64,000 bases of DNA from Datisca glomerata (taxonomy: Eukaryota; Streptophyta; Magnoliopsida; Cucurbitales; Datiscaceae): assembly GCA_003255025.1 (NCBI GenBank), contig QANY01011336.1, forward strand, positions 2,325,311 through 2,389,310, written 5' to 3'. Positions within the stretch are counted from its first letter, which is position 1, and every line of letters begins with the position of its first letter. Below are positions 36,673 through 49,689 of the stretch, piece after piece. Made by a program: the position numbers and the translations under genes. The notes beneath the pieces were generated by a model. The model was not told where the DNA came from. It saw only the letters and a program-made list of their open reading frames with translations, and searched no databases.

Positions 36673-36915
36673 AGCTAAAGAAAATAAAGAAGGAGGAAGA
36701 TAATAAGAACTTACAAAGTAGAAAAACCGGAAGATGGAAGCAGGAATAAGGGAAAAGACTTTATATAAGCAGCAGATCTCAAATGAAAGTAAAGAATGGT
36801 CTTATTCTGAAGTGGAGAAATCGAGGGATAGAAGATAATGGGAAAGTGACCGTTCACACTAATAATTTGGGGGATGTGAGTGATAAGACAAGAAAAGACG
36901 TGGCTGTTGACAAGT

Positions 36916-37425
36916 AATGAAATGACACGTGTATCACGTCCTTTAACTGGGTAAACGAAAAATCACTCCAAAATGACACGTGTAATATATCATCTGAGAG
37001 GGAAGCTGAAAGGTTTCTCAGGAGTAGCGCGTGCTGAGCATCATCTGAATGGGAAAATGAAGAGTGGATCCTAAATGACACGTGTAATGTATCCTCTGAG
37101 CTGAAGATGAAAGGTTTCTCAAGAGTAGCGCATGCCGAGCCTCCTATGAACGGAAAATGAAGAGTCGATCTTAAATGACACGTGTAATGTATCCTCTGAG
37201 CGGGAAGATGAAAGGTTTCTCAGGGGTAGCGCATGTTGAGCATCCTCTGAACGGGAATAGGAAGAGTCTCTCTAAAATGACACGCACAATACATTACCTG
37301 AGCATGAAAGCAAAAAGGTTACTCCGGTATGACACGTGTGAAACATTCTTTGAGCAGGATGGTGAAGGGTTTCTTTAAAAGGACACGTGTAGTGTATTCT
37401 CTGAACGGGAAGACAAAACGACAGG
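36916..37425. repeat. Tandem array of G-box (ACACGTGT) units, ~51/102 bp
   Basis: A unit starting AAATGACACGTGTAATGTAT and continuing with CTCTGAGCGGGAAGATGAAA and GGTTTCTCAGGAGTAGCGC recurs near 36916, 36972, 37074, 37173, 37277, 37328 and 37379. Six of the seven starts contain the palindrome CACGTG, the plant G-box core bound by bZIP and bHLH factors; the one at 37277 is mutated. The array lies about 240 bp upstream of the antisense gene's first ATG (36672). It may belong to the promoter (U3) of the element's 3' LTR or of the antisense gene. Confidence 0.8.
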
Positions 37426-37681
37426 GGGATATCAGAAAATTAATCATAATTGGTGCACGAAAGAGGAGGCAAAGAGTTATGATGAATGATGATGGCAGGA
37501 AATATACGTGATATTAATTGCAATAGGGGCAAATGTACATGAAAAATTAGGTGAGGATCCACATGAGCAGATGCAACCAATCAGAAGCATGAAAGGTAGA
37601 TTGGCACCGTGGCCAAGCGGAAAGGTTCTTCCGAGCCGTAGATTCCATCGTACCCCATCCAACGGTTCATATTCAAACAGT
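37426..37681. other. Spacer between the G-box array and the solo LTR
   Basis: The stretch is probably the remainder of the second Tat element's 3' end, cut by the Copia LTR. It contains GGCACCGTGGCCAAGCGG at about 37607, which looks like a tRNA A-box, but no complete tRNA is present. Confidence 0.4.
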
Positions 37682-38174
37682 TGTTGAAAATAGATAAGTT
37701 TAGTGTAAAATGATAAGCTTAATCTAGGATGTATATTCTATTGATTCCTCTGATTTAGAGGAATTTAACTCAATCATGTAACTAATCAAATGCCTATAAA
37801 TAGAGACCAATTGTAAATCAATGATATCAAGGAAAATTGAAGTAATTCAATATTTCTTTCTTGAGTCTCTCTCTCTCTCTCTCTTAATATTCTTGTTCCT
37901 TTTGAGTGTGAGGAAAATTTTCTTTACAATAATCTTTGATAAGAACTCAAGAGCTTGTGTCAGTTTAAAGATCTGATCCATCAGTTTGTCATTTCAATTA
38001 TCTATCTAACTAGGTAAGTCTTCCGCAATCAAGTTTTTCATATCGTTTTCTAATTGAAATCAAAATGGAATATATGTATCTAAGATTAGGATTTGATGAA
38101 TTTTATAGAAACATGCCAATCTGATGAATAATTATGTATAAAATGTTTAGTTAGGTTTAATTTCAAACCCAACA
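37682..38174 (+). mobile_element. Solo Copia LTR, 493 bp
   Basis: The segment starts TGTTGAAAATAG and ends AAACCCAACA, so it has 5-bp inverted ends (TGTTG/CAACA). It contains a TATA box (TATAAATA at 37795-37802), a CT microsatellite at about 37868 and a probable polyadenylation region. The right part matches, on the opposite strand, the LTR at 60922-61456. No primer-binding site follows it and no coding sequence adjoins it, so it is a solo LTR. The flanks ACAGT and GTGCA do not form a target duplication. Confidence 0.75.
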
Positions 38175-38290
38175 GTGCAGAGGTATGATTTGCACAAACT
38201 TAAAAGTACAGTGGTGTTTCTTGCATTTTAACATTCTTTTAAATAGATATTATTTCATTTCATTGAACTCGAGAAAATATTTTTAGACTA

Positions 38291-41200
38291 CTAGGTACCC
38301 GACACGTGCTTCGCATGTGCTCGGTTGTAATAGTATGTTTCGACACTATTAATAACACATACATACTGAGAGTTGAGGTAGATTATCATCATAGTTCTAA
38401 ACAAGTTATGTAAAGATATAATATGTATTTCATAATATTTACATATATTATACTGTAACAAAACCTACAAATGCATTGGCTTCTATCTTATTTATATCAT
38501 GCAGATATTATTTATTTATATCTATACTCGAAAATTACAAAAACATACAAACAATAAAATTAACCTTATGTTACAAAACAGTCTTATATTTATTTATAAC
38601 AAACTTCAAACATAGTTACCATGATCTTCCAAATGATGACGATTAACCTCTCTATGCATTAATGGTAGAAAATCTATTGGAGTTGTTGATATAGAAGACT
38701 CATCAGGTAAAAAAGTGGCGCAAGACATTTTTTGCTGATCAGTACACTCCAATAAGGAGAAAACAGTCTCAATCTCCTCAATCCGTTCTTCCTCCAATAG
38801 AGGATCCACCGAGATTGTATGAAATGATGATCGGGGCAGTTTCTGAATTTACTCCATAGTAGGCGATGTTCCTAACACGACACTCTTAATTAGGAGCTCC
38901 ATCCTGTTGCCAATAGTTTCTTGAAGCAGACCATTAAAGAGAAACACGTGTATTTTCACAGTATACCAAAAAATCCTGAACGATAGAAACCCAAAATCGT
39001 TTGAAAAATAATATAATAATGACTCATTTGTCATCTAATTTGATGCTCTTGTGCCATTCATTTTTTTTCAATTTAATTAAATAAATCTTTTTTTCTAAAA
39101 TTAAGGAGAGAGTGATACTAAAAAATATCTGTACAAATAAAATGATTAAATATAAAAGCACAAATGTTTGTCATGACATCTTTTATGTAATTGTTTTAGT
39201 CAACTTATCATCCACACATTAAATTTTTTAAATTATATAATATTTGCTACTTACTAAAGCTCTCTCTTATTATGACTAACAAGTTTAAATAAAAAATTAA
39301 TATCTTATTAACCAAAAATATAATGGTATTAATAATATTATTTTCGTACTATGACAACTGGTAACAATGAAGTAAATAGTGAATAAATGTGAAGCTTAGT
39401 ATATACTGATTCAAAATACATAGAAATACAAACAAATCAAACACGTGATCAATCCTTTCCAACTTGTAAATCAAACAAAAACAAAACAGACAGTCAATAA
39501 CTAACCATTGAGCTAATCATTTATGATTTACCAACAACCACTAAAAAAGAAGTTCCTTTTATTTTCATCACTTCCAATCTCTAAACAACCAAAAAAGATA
39601 ATTAAGTTACTCAAAACTTAAAGATCTTATTAAACTTAATACCAACAAACCATGACATTAAATAGGGTATACTATATGGGCGTGCAAAGACCAAGAAACC
39701 TCAGACAAGGAAGAAAGCAACTGAAAGCACATCAAATATAAGCTCTATGTCACAACTGCATGCAGGAAAACATATTTATCAGTCAAATAATTTTTCGCCC
39801 AATTTACCTCACGACGAACACCTTGGAGATAGAAAGGCAATGAACGCTCAAACATCTTGGAGAAAATGCAATCAAGCTCAAGATGTGATGCATAAAACGA
39901 CAAACAAAAATTCTAAAAAAATATAACGCAACCTAAATTTCATTCAAAAATAACCAAAAGGAAGCAATAACCAATACTATTCACATAAGCAATTGTATCT
40001 TATTTATATTATGAGAACATTATATATTTCTATCCAACCTAAGAAATTACAGAAACACAAATAACATATCTCTATGTTACAAAATATTTACTACTAAATT
40101 TCTTCATAATGGTCTATAGACATGCTATCACAATCTTGGAGACCCAACGATTCACCTTTCCTTTTGAAACCACACGTGAAGAGATATTGTCAAAACTTTC
40201 AGATAATCTGGTAATATTATATTTAATAGTTCCTTGTTCATGTTTTTAGCAATTTAAGACTACCAATTTTTGTCCGTCACCAGCTGAACAAACATCATGA
40301 ACGAAAAAGGATATGAAGACGCATCTAACACATATTTAAGACAAAAAATGTCTCCGACTTCAAGAAAAATGTAAAGCATAACATATACATTCAGAAAAAA
40401 TCAAAGTAAACAATCAGTATATGAAATCTAACAAAGAACTGCACATGAAAAAGAAGGACCAAAAGTCCAAACCAAAACCTAACACAAATTGAAAACCAAA
40501 TGTATCTAGATCTTCAAGAAAAAAATGTAAAGCATTAGCACACATCTAGGAAGAAGAATTGACTGAATGATCAGTAGAAAAAATTTAATGTAGAATTGAA
40601 CACCCACAAATTTAAATCCACCGTTGAAAGCAAAAAAAAACCCCAAATACTGAAGCATAAAAGAAATAGTTCATTTTAGTTATAGAGGGAAAAAAAGAGT
40701 AAGCAAAGAAGAGCAACATGACGACTGAAATTCAACCACATAACCTATCATCAGTTAATAGTTAAGTTACACTTGTTAGTTGGAACAAACATAGCTCCAT
40801 CAAATCTAAAGGAGCAGAAAAATAACCACACATGTAAGAAAGATATATAGAAGAAGATCAACAAACAAAGACATTAAATAAAGGTATACTATACGGGAGT
40901 GCAAAGACCAAGAAATAATGACATTACCTTACCTCAGACAAGAAGATTAAGTAATGCAACAACAACATAAGTTAATGTGCCCTCAATCTAACAGAGAAAA
41001 TTGCAGCGGAGAGTCAATCGCAAAATCATAACAAAAGGAAAACTTGAAGCTTGATAACACGTGAATGTCTAATTTATATACATACAAATGGAAAACAAAC
41101 AAACCGCACTGACATAGATAGGGAAAAAACACCAATCGTTGAAAAGATAGACTTGCAATGCAAGTCTATCCTAAACCCGAACAAAGGGGTATAGGCGATC

Positions 41201-43696
41201 AGCCATTGAGACAGAAAAATAAAATCCACCGATCAACTATGGAGAGTAAAAAAAAACCAGATTACCCCTACTGACACGTAACTATTAAAAAGAAGATTGA
41301 CTATAAAAAACAATCCAAATCTAAAATAGAGGAAAATAAAAATAAGATTTAAACCCACCCTCATCGATAACAATATAAATTGATTTATATATAGAAAGAG
41401 GAAAGGAGACAAAAACCACTGCTAGACTGAAATTTCTAGTAACAATATAAATTGATTTACATATACAGAAAGGAAAGAAGACAAAAACCACCGTTTGGAC
41501 TGAAATTTCTAAACACTGACGACAAAATCGACTGAATAACTCCAGCTCAAATCCTTTACTTACAAATGAGAGAATATAAATAACTGAGTGTAAAGATAAA
41601 CTAAATGTTCTGGTCATAACATCAATCAGAACTGGGAAAAAGATGACCTTAAGCTAACAAAGAAACTTCATAAATGAATTTGAGGTTGTAGTACTTAACA
41701 CCAATTTGTTAAAGAAAACTTGCTATAAACCACAATTGATATAACACATGAAATAACTCACATATCCCTTAACCAAATTAGAACTACAACCCATACAACT
41801 GACCAACATAATCAATTCGTTTCAACTTACAGATTTGAGGAGGTTTTTCCTTTTGTATTCCAATAACTCCGAATAAAACCAAGCTAAGATCACAGGTAAA
41901 ATCCCAAGAAGAAATGAGACCTACAATCAATATTTACCAAATATAATCAGTGAAGTGTAGAGTCTCGTAGTATTTTCAACTTAATCAAAGTAAATAAGAA
42001 CAACTAATAACATGATAAATATTCAATGTAGGAAATCGACCTATTACCCAAAAAAAATTAAATCACCTTTAGAAACATAGACAAACAAATTCAAAAGCAT
42101 AAAAAAATAATCAACTTTTCAACATGAACCCAGAAAATAGACAAACAAACATAGAAACATAGACATAATAATTATTTTTCCAATAAACGAAGACAATCTT
42201 ACCTCATACAAGTACGAAAGAAACTAAAAGCAAATTGATTTTTTCGTAACAAATGATTGTTTAATTTATAATAGTAGAAATGACAAAGAAACAAAATGCA
42301 CCGATTTTTTACACAGCCAAAAATTACCGAACAGTCAATTTATCCTTACAATGGAGTCCAAGTCTATCTTAAAGCAAAAAAAAAAAGACAACATCCACAT
42401 CATCCTAAAAAAGGGCTGAAGAAACACCCAAAAACCCCATAACACAGTCCAAAACTACACACATCAATAGTAGATGCCAAATTAAATAAAACATGTCACG
42501 AAAGGAAAAAACCACCATAACACAATCCAAATCTATCCTAAAATAGAACAAAAATAAAGATAAAATTTCAACCCTATTCTTACATCTGTCACTCATTGAA
42601 CATATGTCCAGAGAATTAACCACAAAAAAATACCATCACATACCTGTGACACCTCACAAGACACAACAACACGCTAGCAACACTCTCAACCAAAGAACAT
42701 CACTCAACCGAATAACAATAGACAAACATATATAATTCGATCGATATAAGGCACGAATAACATGAATATCAGAAATCAATAATAAAAACAAAACAGAAAC
42801 ACAACTCTCAAATACACAAAAACAAAACAAAAAATAAAGATTCAATTATAAAAAATTGAAAAAAAACCCTAGATTAGACATCGATTGAGAAGGAGAATGA
42901 AAATAAAAAAACAAAATAGAAAAATAAAAAACTTGGAAAAAAACACCCTAGATTAGACACTGATTAAGAAGAAAAATGAAAAAAAACCATGGCAAAATAA
43001 CTGGAAGAAGAGGAAGAATAAGCAAAGAATCAACGAAGAAGAAGAAAAGAAAGACAGAGAAACACATAACCCTAAGAAAATGGCAAGAAGAGGCCGTCGA
43101 ATAACCAAGTCAAGCTATCAGCAAATACGAAAATCAAAACTAAAAAAAATCATAAGAACATACCTGGAAGAAGAAGCCAGAGAATTAGAGAAGAAGAAGG
43201 AAAAGATTACAGAAACCCTCAATGCTACCAAGAAGTAACCGAAGAAGAAGAAAGAAAAAAAACGGAAAAAAAAAACCTAAGACTAAACAAATAAGAGTCT
43301 TAAATACACAACAACTAACAGTGAAGATCAAACACATTAATCCAAAGGTTGAGAATAAGTCAACAATTTTACAAGATTGAAATGACTATACAACCTTAAT
43401 GCAACCTAAAATGACACGCTAGCACACAAGTCAAGACATGAATAAACCCAAATTATAGGGACAAATTGGGCAGTAAAAGAGTAAGCATAAGACAATAGAT
43501 GGCCGAGATCACTAATCCAAAGGCTGAGAATAAGTCAATAATTTTACAAGATTGAAATGACTAATACAACCCTAATAAAACAAAATGACACACTAACATA
43601 CAGCCCAAAAAATTAATAAAAGCAAATTACATGGACAATTTGGGTAGAAAAAAATCCACACACTATCAGAATTCTCTCTTTTATTTTAGAGTAAGA
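38291..43696 (-). mobile_element. Non-autonomous Helitron, about 5.4 kb
   Basis: On the minus strand the element starts TCTTACTCTAAAATAAAAG at 43696, like plant Helitron 5' ends (TC...ATAATAAAAG). It ends at 38291 with CTAG followed by host T, preceded within about 10 bases by an imperfect hairpin (CCGAGCACATGC, loop, GCACGTGTCGGG). Insertion is between A and T, as in Helitrons. I found no Rep or helicase motif, so it would move only in trans. The interior is A-rich on the plus strand, with small frames only. Near the 5' end about 165 bp are duplicated (about 43335-43500 and 43509-43680). Confidence 0.65.
38606..39034 (-). pseudogene. Possible gag-like fragment inside the Helitron
   Basis: Two adjacent minus-strand pieces (38849-39034 and 38606-38809) read in one frame through a stop. 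The second contains EEIETVFSLLECTDQQKMSC, which resembles the Ty3-type gag phrase W-x-x-x-I-E-x-x-F-x-x-x-x-C-T-D-E-Q-K. It could be captured retrotransposon sequence. The resemblance is short, and a host origin is possible. Confidence 0.3.
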
Positions 43697-44397
43697 TATG
43701 AGTCGGTGGTTTGTCTTCTATGGTGTACATTTGCTCATACTGACAAATATTTTCATATGACTGAGTTGTTGGTTTGATTCCAACTATTCAGATAATTTAC
43801 TATAAATTCTATTTTGCTGCTTCGATCGAGCTCGATCGGACCAGCTTTCCGGCAATTACCCAGCTCCATCATCGTCGTTGGAGGTGAACTTAGCATCTAA
43901 TTTTCCTCAATAGTAACAAGGCTTGGGATGTTTTGTAAGATGCTATTCTCAATGGAGTTGGTTTCAGAAGAGAAAATTGACTCAAAAAACTTCCAACCAG
44001 CATCTCAAATTGCATCTTAGTCTTCGATCCTTCTTCCATTCCATATAAGGACCTTCATGTGGAACTCTTGTTGTTTTCACATTCCCCTCGCACCTTAGCG
44101 CTGCCTCTGGTTTTTCGTCTTGTGCAGCCCTTATTTCTCTTTTGTTTTTTGGCCTTGACTTTCCCCTCTTTCTTAGAATTCAAGATCTCTTATATGTTCT
44201 GCATTTTGTTCGCCCTCACATATAAGCCACATGCATTTTTAACACCGCAACAACTGCTAACCTGACTAAGAAAGAAAAATTGTAATCGATTAAGTATCAA
44301 AATTGAGGGATCTCTGCTAAAGGGTTCGAAGTTCAAAGAGTCAATCTTAGATTAAAGTTGATGGTATTTTTAAAATTATAATAGTTATAATTTATGC
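43697..44397. other. Intergenic DNA between the Helitron and the GDSL gene 3' end
   Basis: The part nearest 44397 is the expected 3' untranslated region of the minus-strand GDSL gene. A plus-strand frame at 44059-44265 is Leu/Phe-rich and not convincing. Confidence 0.45.
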
Positions 44398-47205
44398 TTA
44401 GTACACTTGAGGGGGCACAATTATATGATGGTCTACATCCCAATTCACGTAGTCTAAGAGCAGGGGATCAGAGTAATTTGCTGTTAAAATCATGGATGAA
44501 ATGTAAAGATTAGCTGCTTCGGTGTAATGGTTGCCATCCCAATTCACATATTCTGATGTATTATTGCATGGTTTTGCTGTAACAATTGTTCCATTTAACT
44601 TCTTTGTTTGGCCACAAGCAATCCTTTTGTCATAATTTAATGGTAGCCCTCCATACCCACAACAAGCAGCTACTGCTTGTTTAAATCCTGATATCCATAA
44701 ACAACTGCGTGAGTTAGAGATTATATGATAATGTTCAAAGTGTTAAGAACCTTAATTTTAGTGAATTTCAACACTTGTCTCACTCCACTCCCTAAATTTT
44801 AAAACACGTCATCTCCTCGTAGTCTCTTTTTAATCCAAGAGACGATTAAGTTGTAGACCTAAACCTAACTTTAGGTGATTAGTGTAGCGTTAAATAATTC
44901 GCAGATTAATTGATAGAATTATCATAAATAATGATGAAATATTAACCAATAAATGTTTGACTCATTACCTGAACAGATGAAATTTAGTCTAACATATAAT
45001 CAGTCTAGAACTATTCTTCATCAAAATAAATAATAAAGAAATGAATAATATGAATGTCACATATGTACATTTATCAATATTTTGTATTGAAGTTTGTTTA
45101 GAAAAGATATTTACTTAAATTCAACTTTGATTAGGAGCGTGCACACAAACATATATATTCTCACATATCCAAATTCATGAACTAGTTAGATACAATTATT
45201 ATAATAGAGATTGAAGTGTCACATTTTAAAATTTAAGAATTAAAGCGGCACGTACTTAATTTTCAAGATACTGAAATTATCAAGTTAAGAGAGAGATAAA
45301 AAAAAGTAGAAGGAAAGACAGAGAGAAAGAATAGATTACCAAATTGAGAATAATTAGCTATGAGGTTGAGTTTAATAGAGAAAATGTCAATGTAAGTAAC
45401 ATTAGCTTCTGGAAATTCTTGTCTTAAACTTGAACAGAGAGCATGCAGTTGTGAGTTGAAAACATTAGCAGCATGGTTGTGTGAGTTTACACATCCATAA
45501 TGATCAAGGTGTGCTGTACTGTCTTTTCCAAATGTTGCAATTATTCTGGGTATACATCCAAGGGGACCCGTGTTATGGATCCAAAAGTTCCTCCCACCCT
45601 CACTATATAGTTTCTGCAATTCCAACAATAGAAGTTGTCTAAAACTATTAAAGAAATCTTAATTTTAATTGCCAAAAGAGAAAAAAAAATTCAACGCGTG
45701 GTAGTAGATATGTATTTTGCCAATTAGTTCTTGAAGTTTCAATCTTATTAATTTGTTCTCTAAAGTTCATATGTTATCAATTTATTTCATAAATTCATAA
45801 ATCATTAACAATTAAAAAATATTATGTAGGATGATGATGTTCATCACTATTATGATTTGACGGTGTATTTAATTTCACACTACCACTATTATGATTCGAC
45901 GGTGTATTTAATTTCACACTACCACTATTATGATTCGACGGTGTATTTAATTTCACACTACGCGTAAAATTCAAGTTATTAAGGTAAAAATAAATTAGAA
46001 AATTGGAAGAAAAAAAAGTTTGGACTCTATAGACTTCATCGAATGAAAATTTTCCTTTTCTTTACAAAAGTGGATCATGTGTATAATAAAAATAGGTAAC
46101 GGATTTTGACCAAAGGTATTAATTACTAATGAATTATAAGTTTAAGGACCAATAGCTTGACCAAAGTGAAGAATTCAGAGACGAAATTGACGGCAAACAC
46201 AAACTATTTTACCCCAAATTAAAAATAAAATTGAGAATGTGAGAGTAAGTGAGTAAGAAACCTTAAGTCCAGTCTCAAGTTCTGAGAGAAGTGATGGAAT
46301 TAGAGCAAGTACTTGGTCCTCTGATTTCGAAAAGAATGCACCATCAAGATCATTCTGACCTATATCAAACATGTATAATCCCTGCTTAAAAGACTCTTCT
46401 GCCGGAAGGAAACTCTGACTTTCCCTGTCTAAAAATCAATCCCAAAAATCTATAGTTATTGTTCTAAGATATAGTGACCTAACTATTAGACAATGTGAAT
46501 TAAGTACCTTAAATCATACCTTTAATTAGCAATTCAAGAACGCGAGCTTTGAATCTGATAAACTGAGCTACTTGAATTCCCAAGGAGAATGGGCTTGTTG
46601 AAGCAGCATTGGCTTGAAGAATAGTTGAACCTCCTGTGGCGAAATTACATCCTGTTTGGAAGTTTGGTGCCCCAATTGAATCCAAGTATGGATTCAGAAA
46701 TGGTAAATCGCTTGCATTCACTGCAGTACACGTATAAGGTTCAAAAATTAAACCAGAACTTCGGCAAATATTCGATTGTCCATTCGTAAATTGAAATTGC
46801 ATTACGCAATCTAGAAGTGGATTAGTCTAATTCCAGCAGAGACATGAAGAACCGAGAAGAAGAACAAGTGCGGAAGAAGTTAAAACAACCTAATATCCCA
46901 AGTCAGTAGCAGTCTGATAGACTACGTTAAATCAAATTCAACACTGAAGAAAAATGTCACAGATGAGAAAGAAAAAGTAGATTACGGAGAAAATCAATGA
47001 CCAAACGGCCATCACAGAACCTCCCAGAAGGTTGAAGAAAGAATGATCGTCCATTAGGCGGTCCGACTGGAAACGCAACTCCAGCAGCTAAGCCGCCAGT
47101 ATCTGAATTTGAATCGCCAAAGTTGAAAACAGCAGGATAGTTTAAATGAAGTGATCTGAAGAGAGGCGTGAATGAGAGAAGTAATAGTGCTATGATCAGT
47201 GCCAT
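44398..47205 (-). CDS. GDSL esterase/lipase, five exons, 383 residues
   Basis: Exons on the minus strand: 47205-46986, 46720-46520, 46428-46262, 45613-45340 and 44687-44398. All introns are GT-AG, and the summed length of 1152 bases gives one open frame ending in TAA. The product is an SGNH-type hydrolase of the plant GDSL family, probably secreted: residues 1-20 are a signal peptide. The catalytic Ser32 is in FNFGDSNSDTGG (block I), the oxyanion Gly in FATGGST (about 103), Asn166 in DIGQNDLD (block III), and Asp338/His341 in WDGNHYTEAAN (block V). Length and intron pattern are normal for the family; members cleave acyl esters, but the substrate cannot be told. An in-frame ATG at 47238 exists; I prefer 47205 because the signal peptide then starts at its hydrophobic core. 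The first intron lies right after VIDFL. Confidence 0.9.
45845..45961. repeat. Three perfect-to-near-perfect 39-bp repeats in a GDSL intron
   Basis: The unit begins CACTATTATGATTCGACGGT and is repeated three times in tandem (starts 45845, 45884, 45923), with one substitution in the first copy. It lies in the third intron of the GDSL gene (45614-46261). Confidence 0.9.
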
Positions 47206-47592
47206 GGAGGTAGGTGATAGGAATGTAGCTGATAGCAAGAATCAAACGTAACATAGTATTTCGAGAACATTATCACTCTACCATAACTTGAAGATAAAGT
47301 CTAGTCAAAGTTGGGTATCTTGCAAGAAAGGGAATTCAAGTGACAAGAAACAAAGGGAAGATAGTGACGGTTCTTTCCTAGTTATACACTTTCGTTTTTT
47401 TTGTTTGCCATGCTTATGCATTAAATACTAGTCAATGAGTCAAACCATGATACTAGGAAAGAATACTAAAAATTTACGTTGCGGAGTAAGTTTAATAGTA
47501 AACTTTGATAATAAGATTTTTATAATTTTTATTTTTGATAATACATGCCAAAGTTGAAAAGTTATTTGAAAAACGAGATTATTTTTTAATTT
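47206..47592 (-). other. Remaining upstream region of the GDSL gene
   Basis: Only about 390 bp separate the GDSL start codon from the MULE terminal repeat. A weak TATA-like word (GTGTATAACTA on the minus strand, about 47380-47390) is the only promoter element noticed. Confidence 0.4.
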
Positions 47593-47672
47593 TTTTTTGT
47601 TAAAGTAGACCCCTTACACTAACCATTTTATAGAATTATATCTTTACACTAATTTTTACTTATCCTGATTCA
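47593..47672 (+). repeat. Left terminal inverted repeat of the MULE
   Basis: About 80 bp match the reverse strand of 56823-56902 with substitutions. The exact outer base is uncertain because of the T-run. Confidence 0.75.
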
Positions 47673-49361
47673 TGACTCACCTTCAATTCAAAATCAGTTT
47701 ATGAAGTTATAAACCCTTCTTGAATTCCAAATGATGGCTTGAAAAAAAGTGATGATTACACATTTTCATTATATGAAACCCCACCAATTCATGTACATCA
47801 CTTGCATTTCCCTCATTTCTCTCTTACTGTCACTATCTCTTTCTTTTTCGAAGTCGCAACATCTCTCTTTCTACAAATCTTTGAGTCTTTGTCTCCCACA
47901 GCAAGGAAAAACAAGGTAAATTTTCAGGTTTCTGAGTTTTTATTCTGGATTATGAGGTATTTTTTCTGGGTTCTGAGGGTTTTTTATTCTAGATTTCTGC
48001 GTTTCTGTTTTTTGTGGATATCCGAATCATAACAAGGTTATTTTTTCTGTGTTTCTAAGTATTTTTTTTTATCATGGGTTTCTGAGTGCTTTTTTCTGGG
48101 TTTCTGAGGTTACGGTCTTAGTGAGTGTCTATTTTCTAGGTCACACAAGGGTCGTGTAAGCCTCGTGTAGGCTACACAAGGACTATAACGTTTGCCTTGA
48201 ATATTATACAGGTTATGGCTTCATCAAAGATGCAACTAAGATACGTCCATAACGTTAACAAAATTCAAAAAGCAAGGGTCAATGCAAAGTGAAATACCCA
48301 CTGTATAGGGGTTATCAAGACCAAGATGACAGCTCCTCAACTCTTCTTATTAAGAAAGACATGCTTTGGTCATCTCCTTGATCTCCCAGCCCTGAAGTTT
48401 TAAGCAACTACCTGCCACCATGTGCTGGCAAGGGAGGTCGAATATGTCAATGCACTCCATCTGAGGAGGAAATTTGGTTTCTTGTCAATGAGAAACCACT
48501 GTACTTCTCCAAGAATGAGTTCTCGTTGATGACCGGACTAAAGTTCAGTGAAGCCCGGGATGAGAAGAAGACCCGTGGCCCCAACAGACTCTCTCATATA
48601 TACTTTCCTAAAACCCAATCAATAACCATGACTGAGTTGGAGGAGAAGTTTAAAAACTCTGAATATAAGTCAGATTCTGATGGGGTCAAGAGAACTCTGA
48701 TTTATTTGCTAGAGCATTTTCTTTTGGGGAAGGAGAACCGTATCCTAATTAAGAAGTGATGGTTGGTTTTTGCTTACGACCTTGAAGCGTTCAACCAATA
48801 TCCGTAGGGAGAGCTCTCATTCTCCAAAACAATGAAATCATTATTATCTCTGAAGAATACAAAGGCTGTTTTTTGTGATCTTAAAGATCAAGAAAAAAAC
48901 ACAAAACTCCCCCGCTATTGTTCAAGGGTATTCACTCAATGGATGTCCATTTGCCTTCCAGGTACAATTTATTTAATTCTATGTAGTGATGTATTGAATA
49001 CTGAATTACTCTCTTTTGTTTAAATATGCATTTATATTTAAAACTTCCTCTTGGTGGGTAGTTTGTATAGCAACCAGGTTTCGACCAAGGTACCAAGGAT
49101 TCTCAAGTGATGTCCGACCACGATAGTACTGGTTGAGAATCTTCAAAAAAAAAAAATTTCGAAGGAGAATGTATGTTGGTGAATTACGTTGACAAATTAA
49201 TTTACATTACTTTGACATATAGTAATTTATATTTCTTGCATTTTAGTTGACAATTCTTTCCTTGGTCCCTACCGAGGAGGAGGGAGAAAAAAGCTTCTAG
49301 AGTCAGTAATTGGAGAGAATGTATGTTCAAAATCATTTTCTACCCTTCTTCTTCTTGAACA

Positions 49362-49618
49362 CGGACCTCGTGCAGTCATCGTGTAGACTACACGATGGTA
49401 ACATGGACCTCGTGTAGTCATCGTATAGTCTACATGATGGTTACACTGATCTCGTGTAGTCATCATGTAGATCAGTGTAATCATCATGAAGATTACACGA
49501 GGTCCGTGCACCATTATGTAGTCTACACGATTACAACACGAGGTCTGTGTAACTGATCTTGTAGTCTACAAAGTCTATACGATGACTACATGAGGTTCGT
49601 GTAACCGATCTGTAGTCA
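49362..49618. repeat. TCGTGTAG/CTACACGA array 1
   Basis: The array is a dense run of TCGTGTAGTCATCGTGTAG, CTACACGATG and CACGAGGTCCGTG words in both orientations. It ends shortly before an acceptor-like TTTTTTTAG at 49655-49663, so it probably lies in an intron. Confidence 0.9.
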
Positions 49619-49689
49619 CCCTTTTTAAGTTTTGCCTGCTTAATATTACATATTTTTTTAGTCGACGCCTCCTCAGTCACCATTTCTAG

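Noticed and set aside
37607..37680. tRNA-like sequence (A-box TGGCCAAGCGG, weak B-box)
   Set aside because: No acceptor-stem pairing and no anticodon arm could be found, and the 3' side is cut by the Copia LTR.
41321..42845. Several hydrophobic minus-strand frames in the Helitron
   Set aside because: They arise from A-rich plus-strand sequence; no conserved motif or helicase signature is present.
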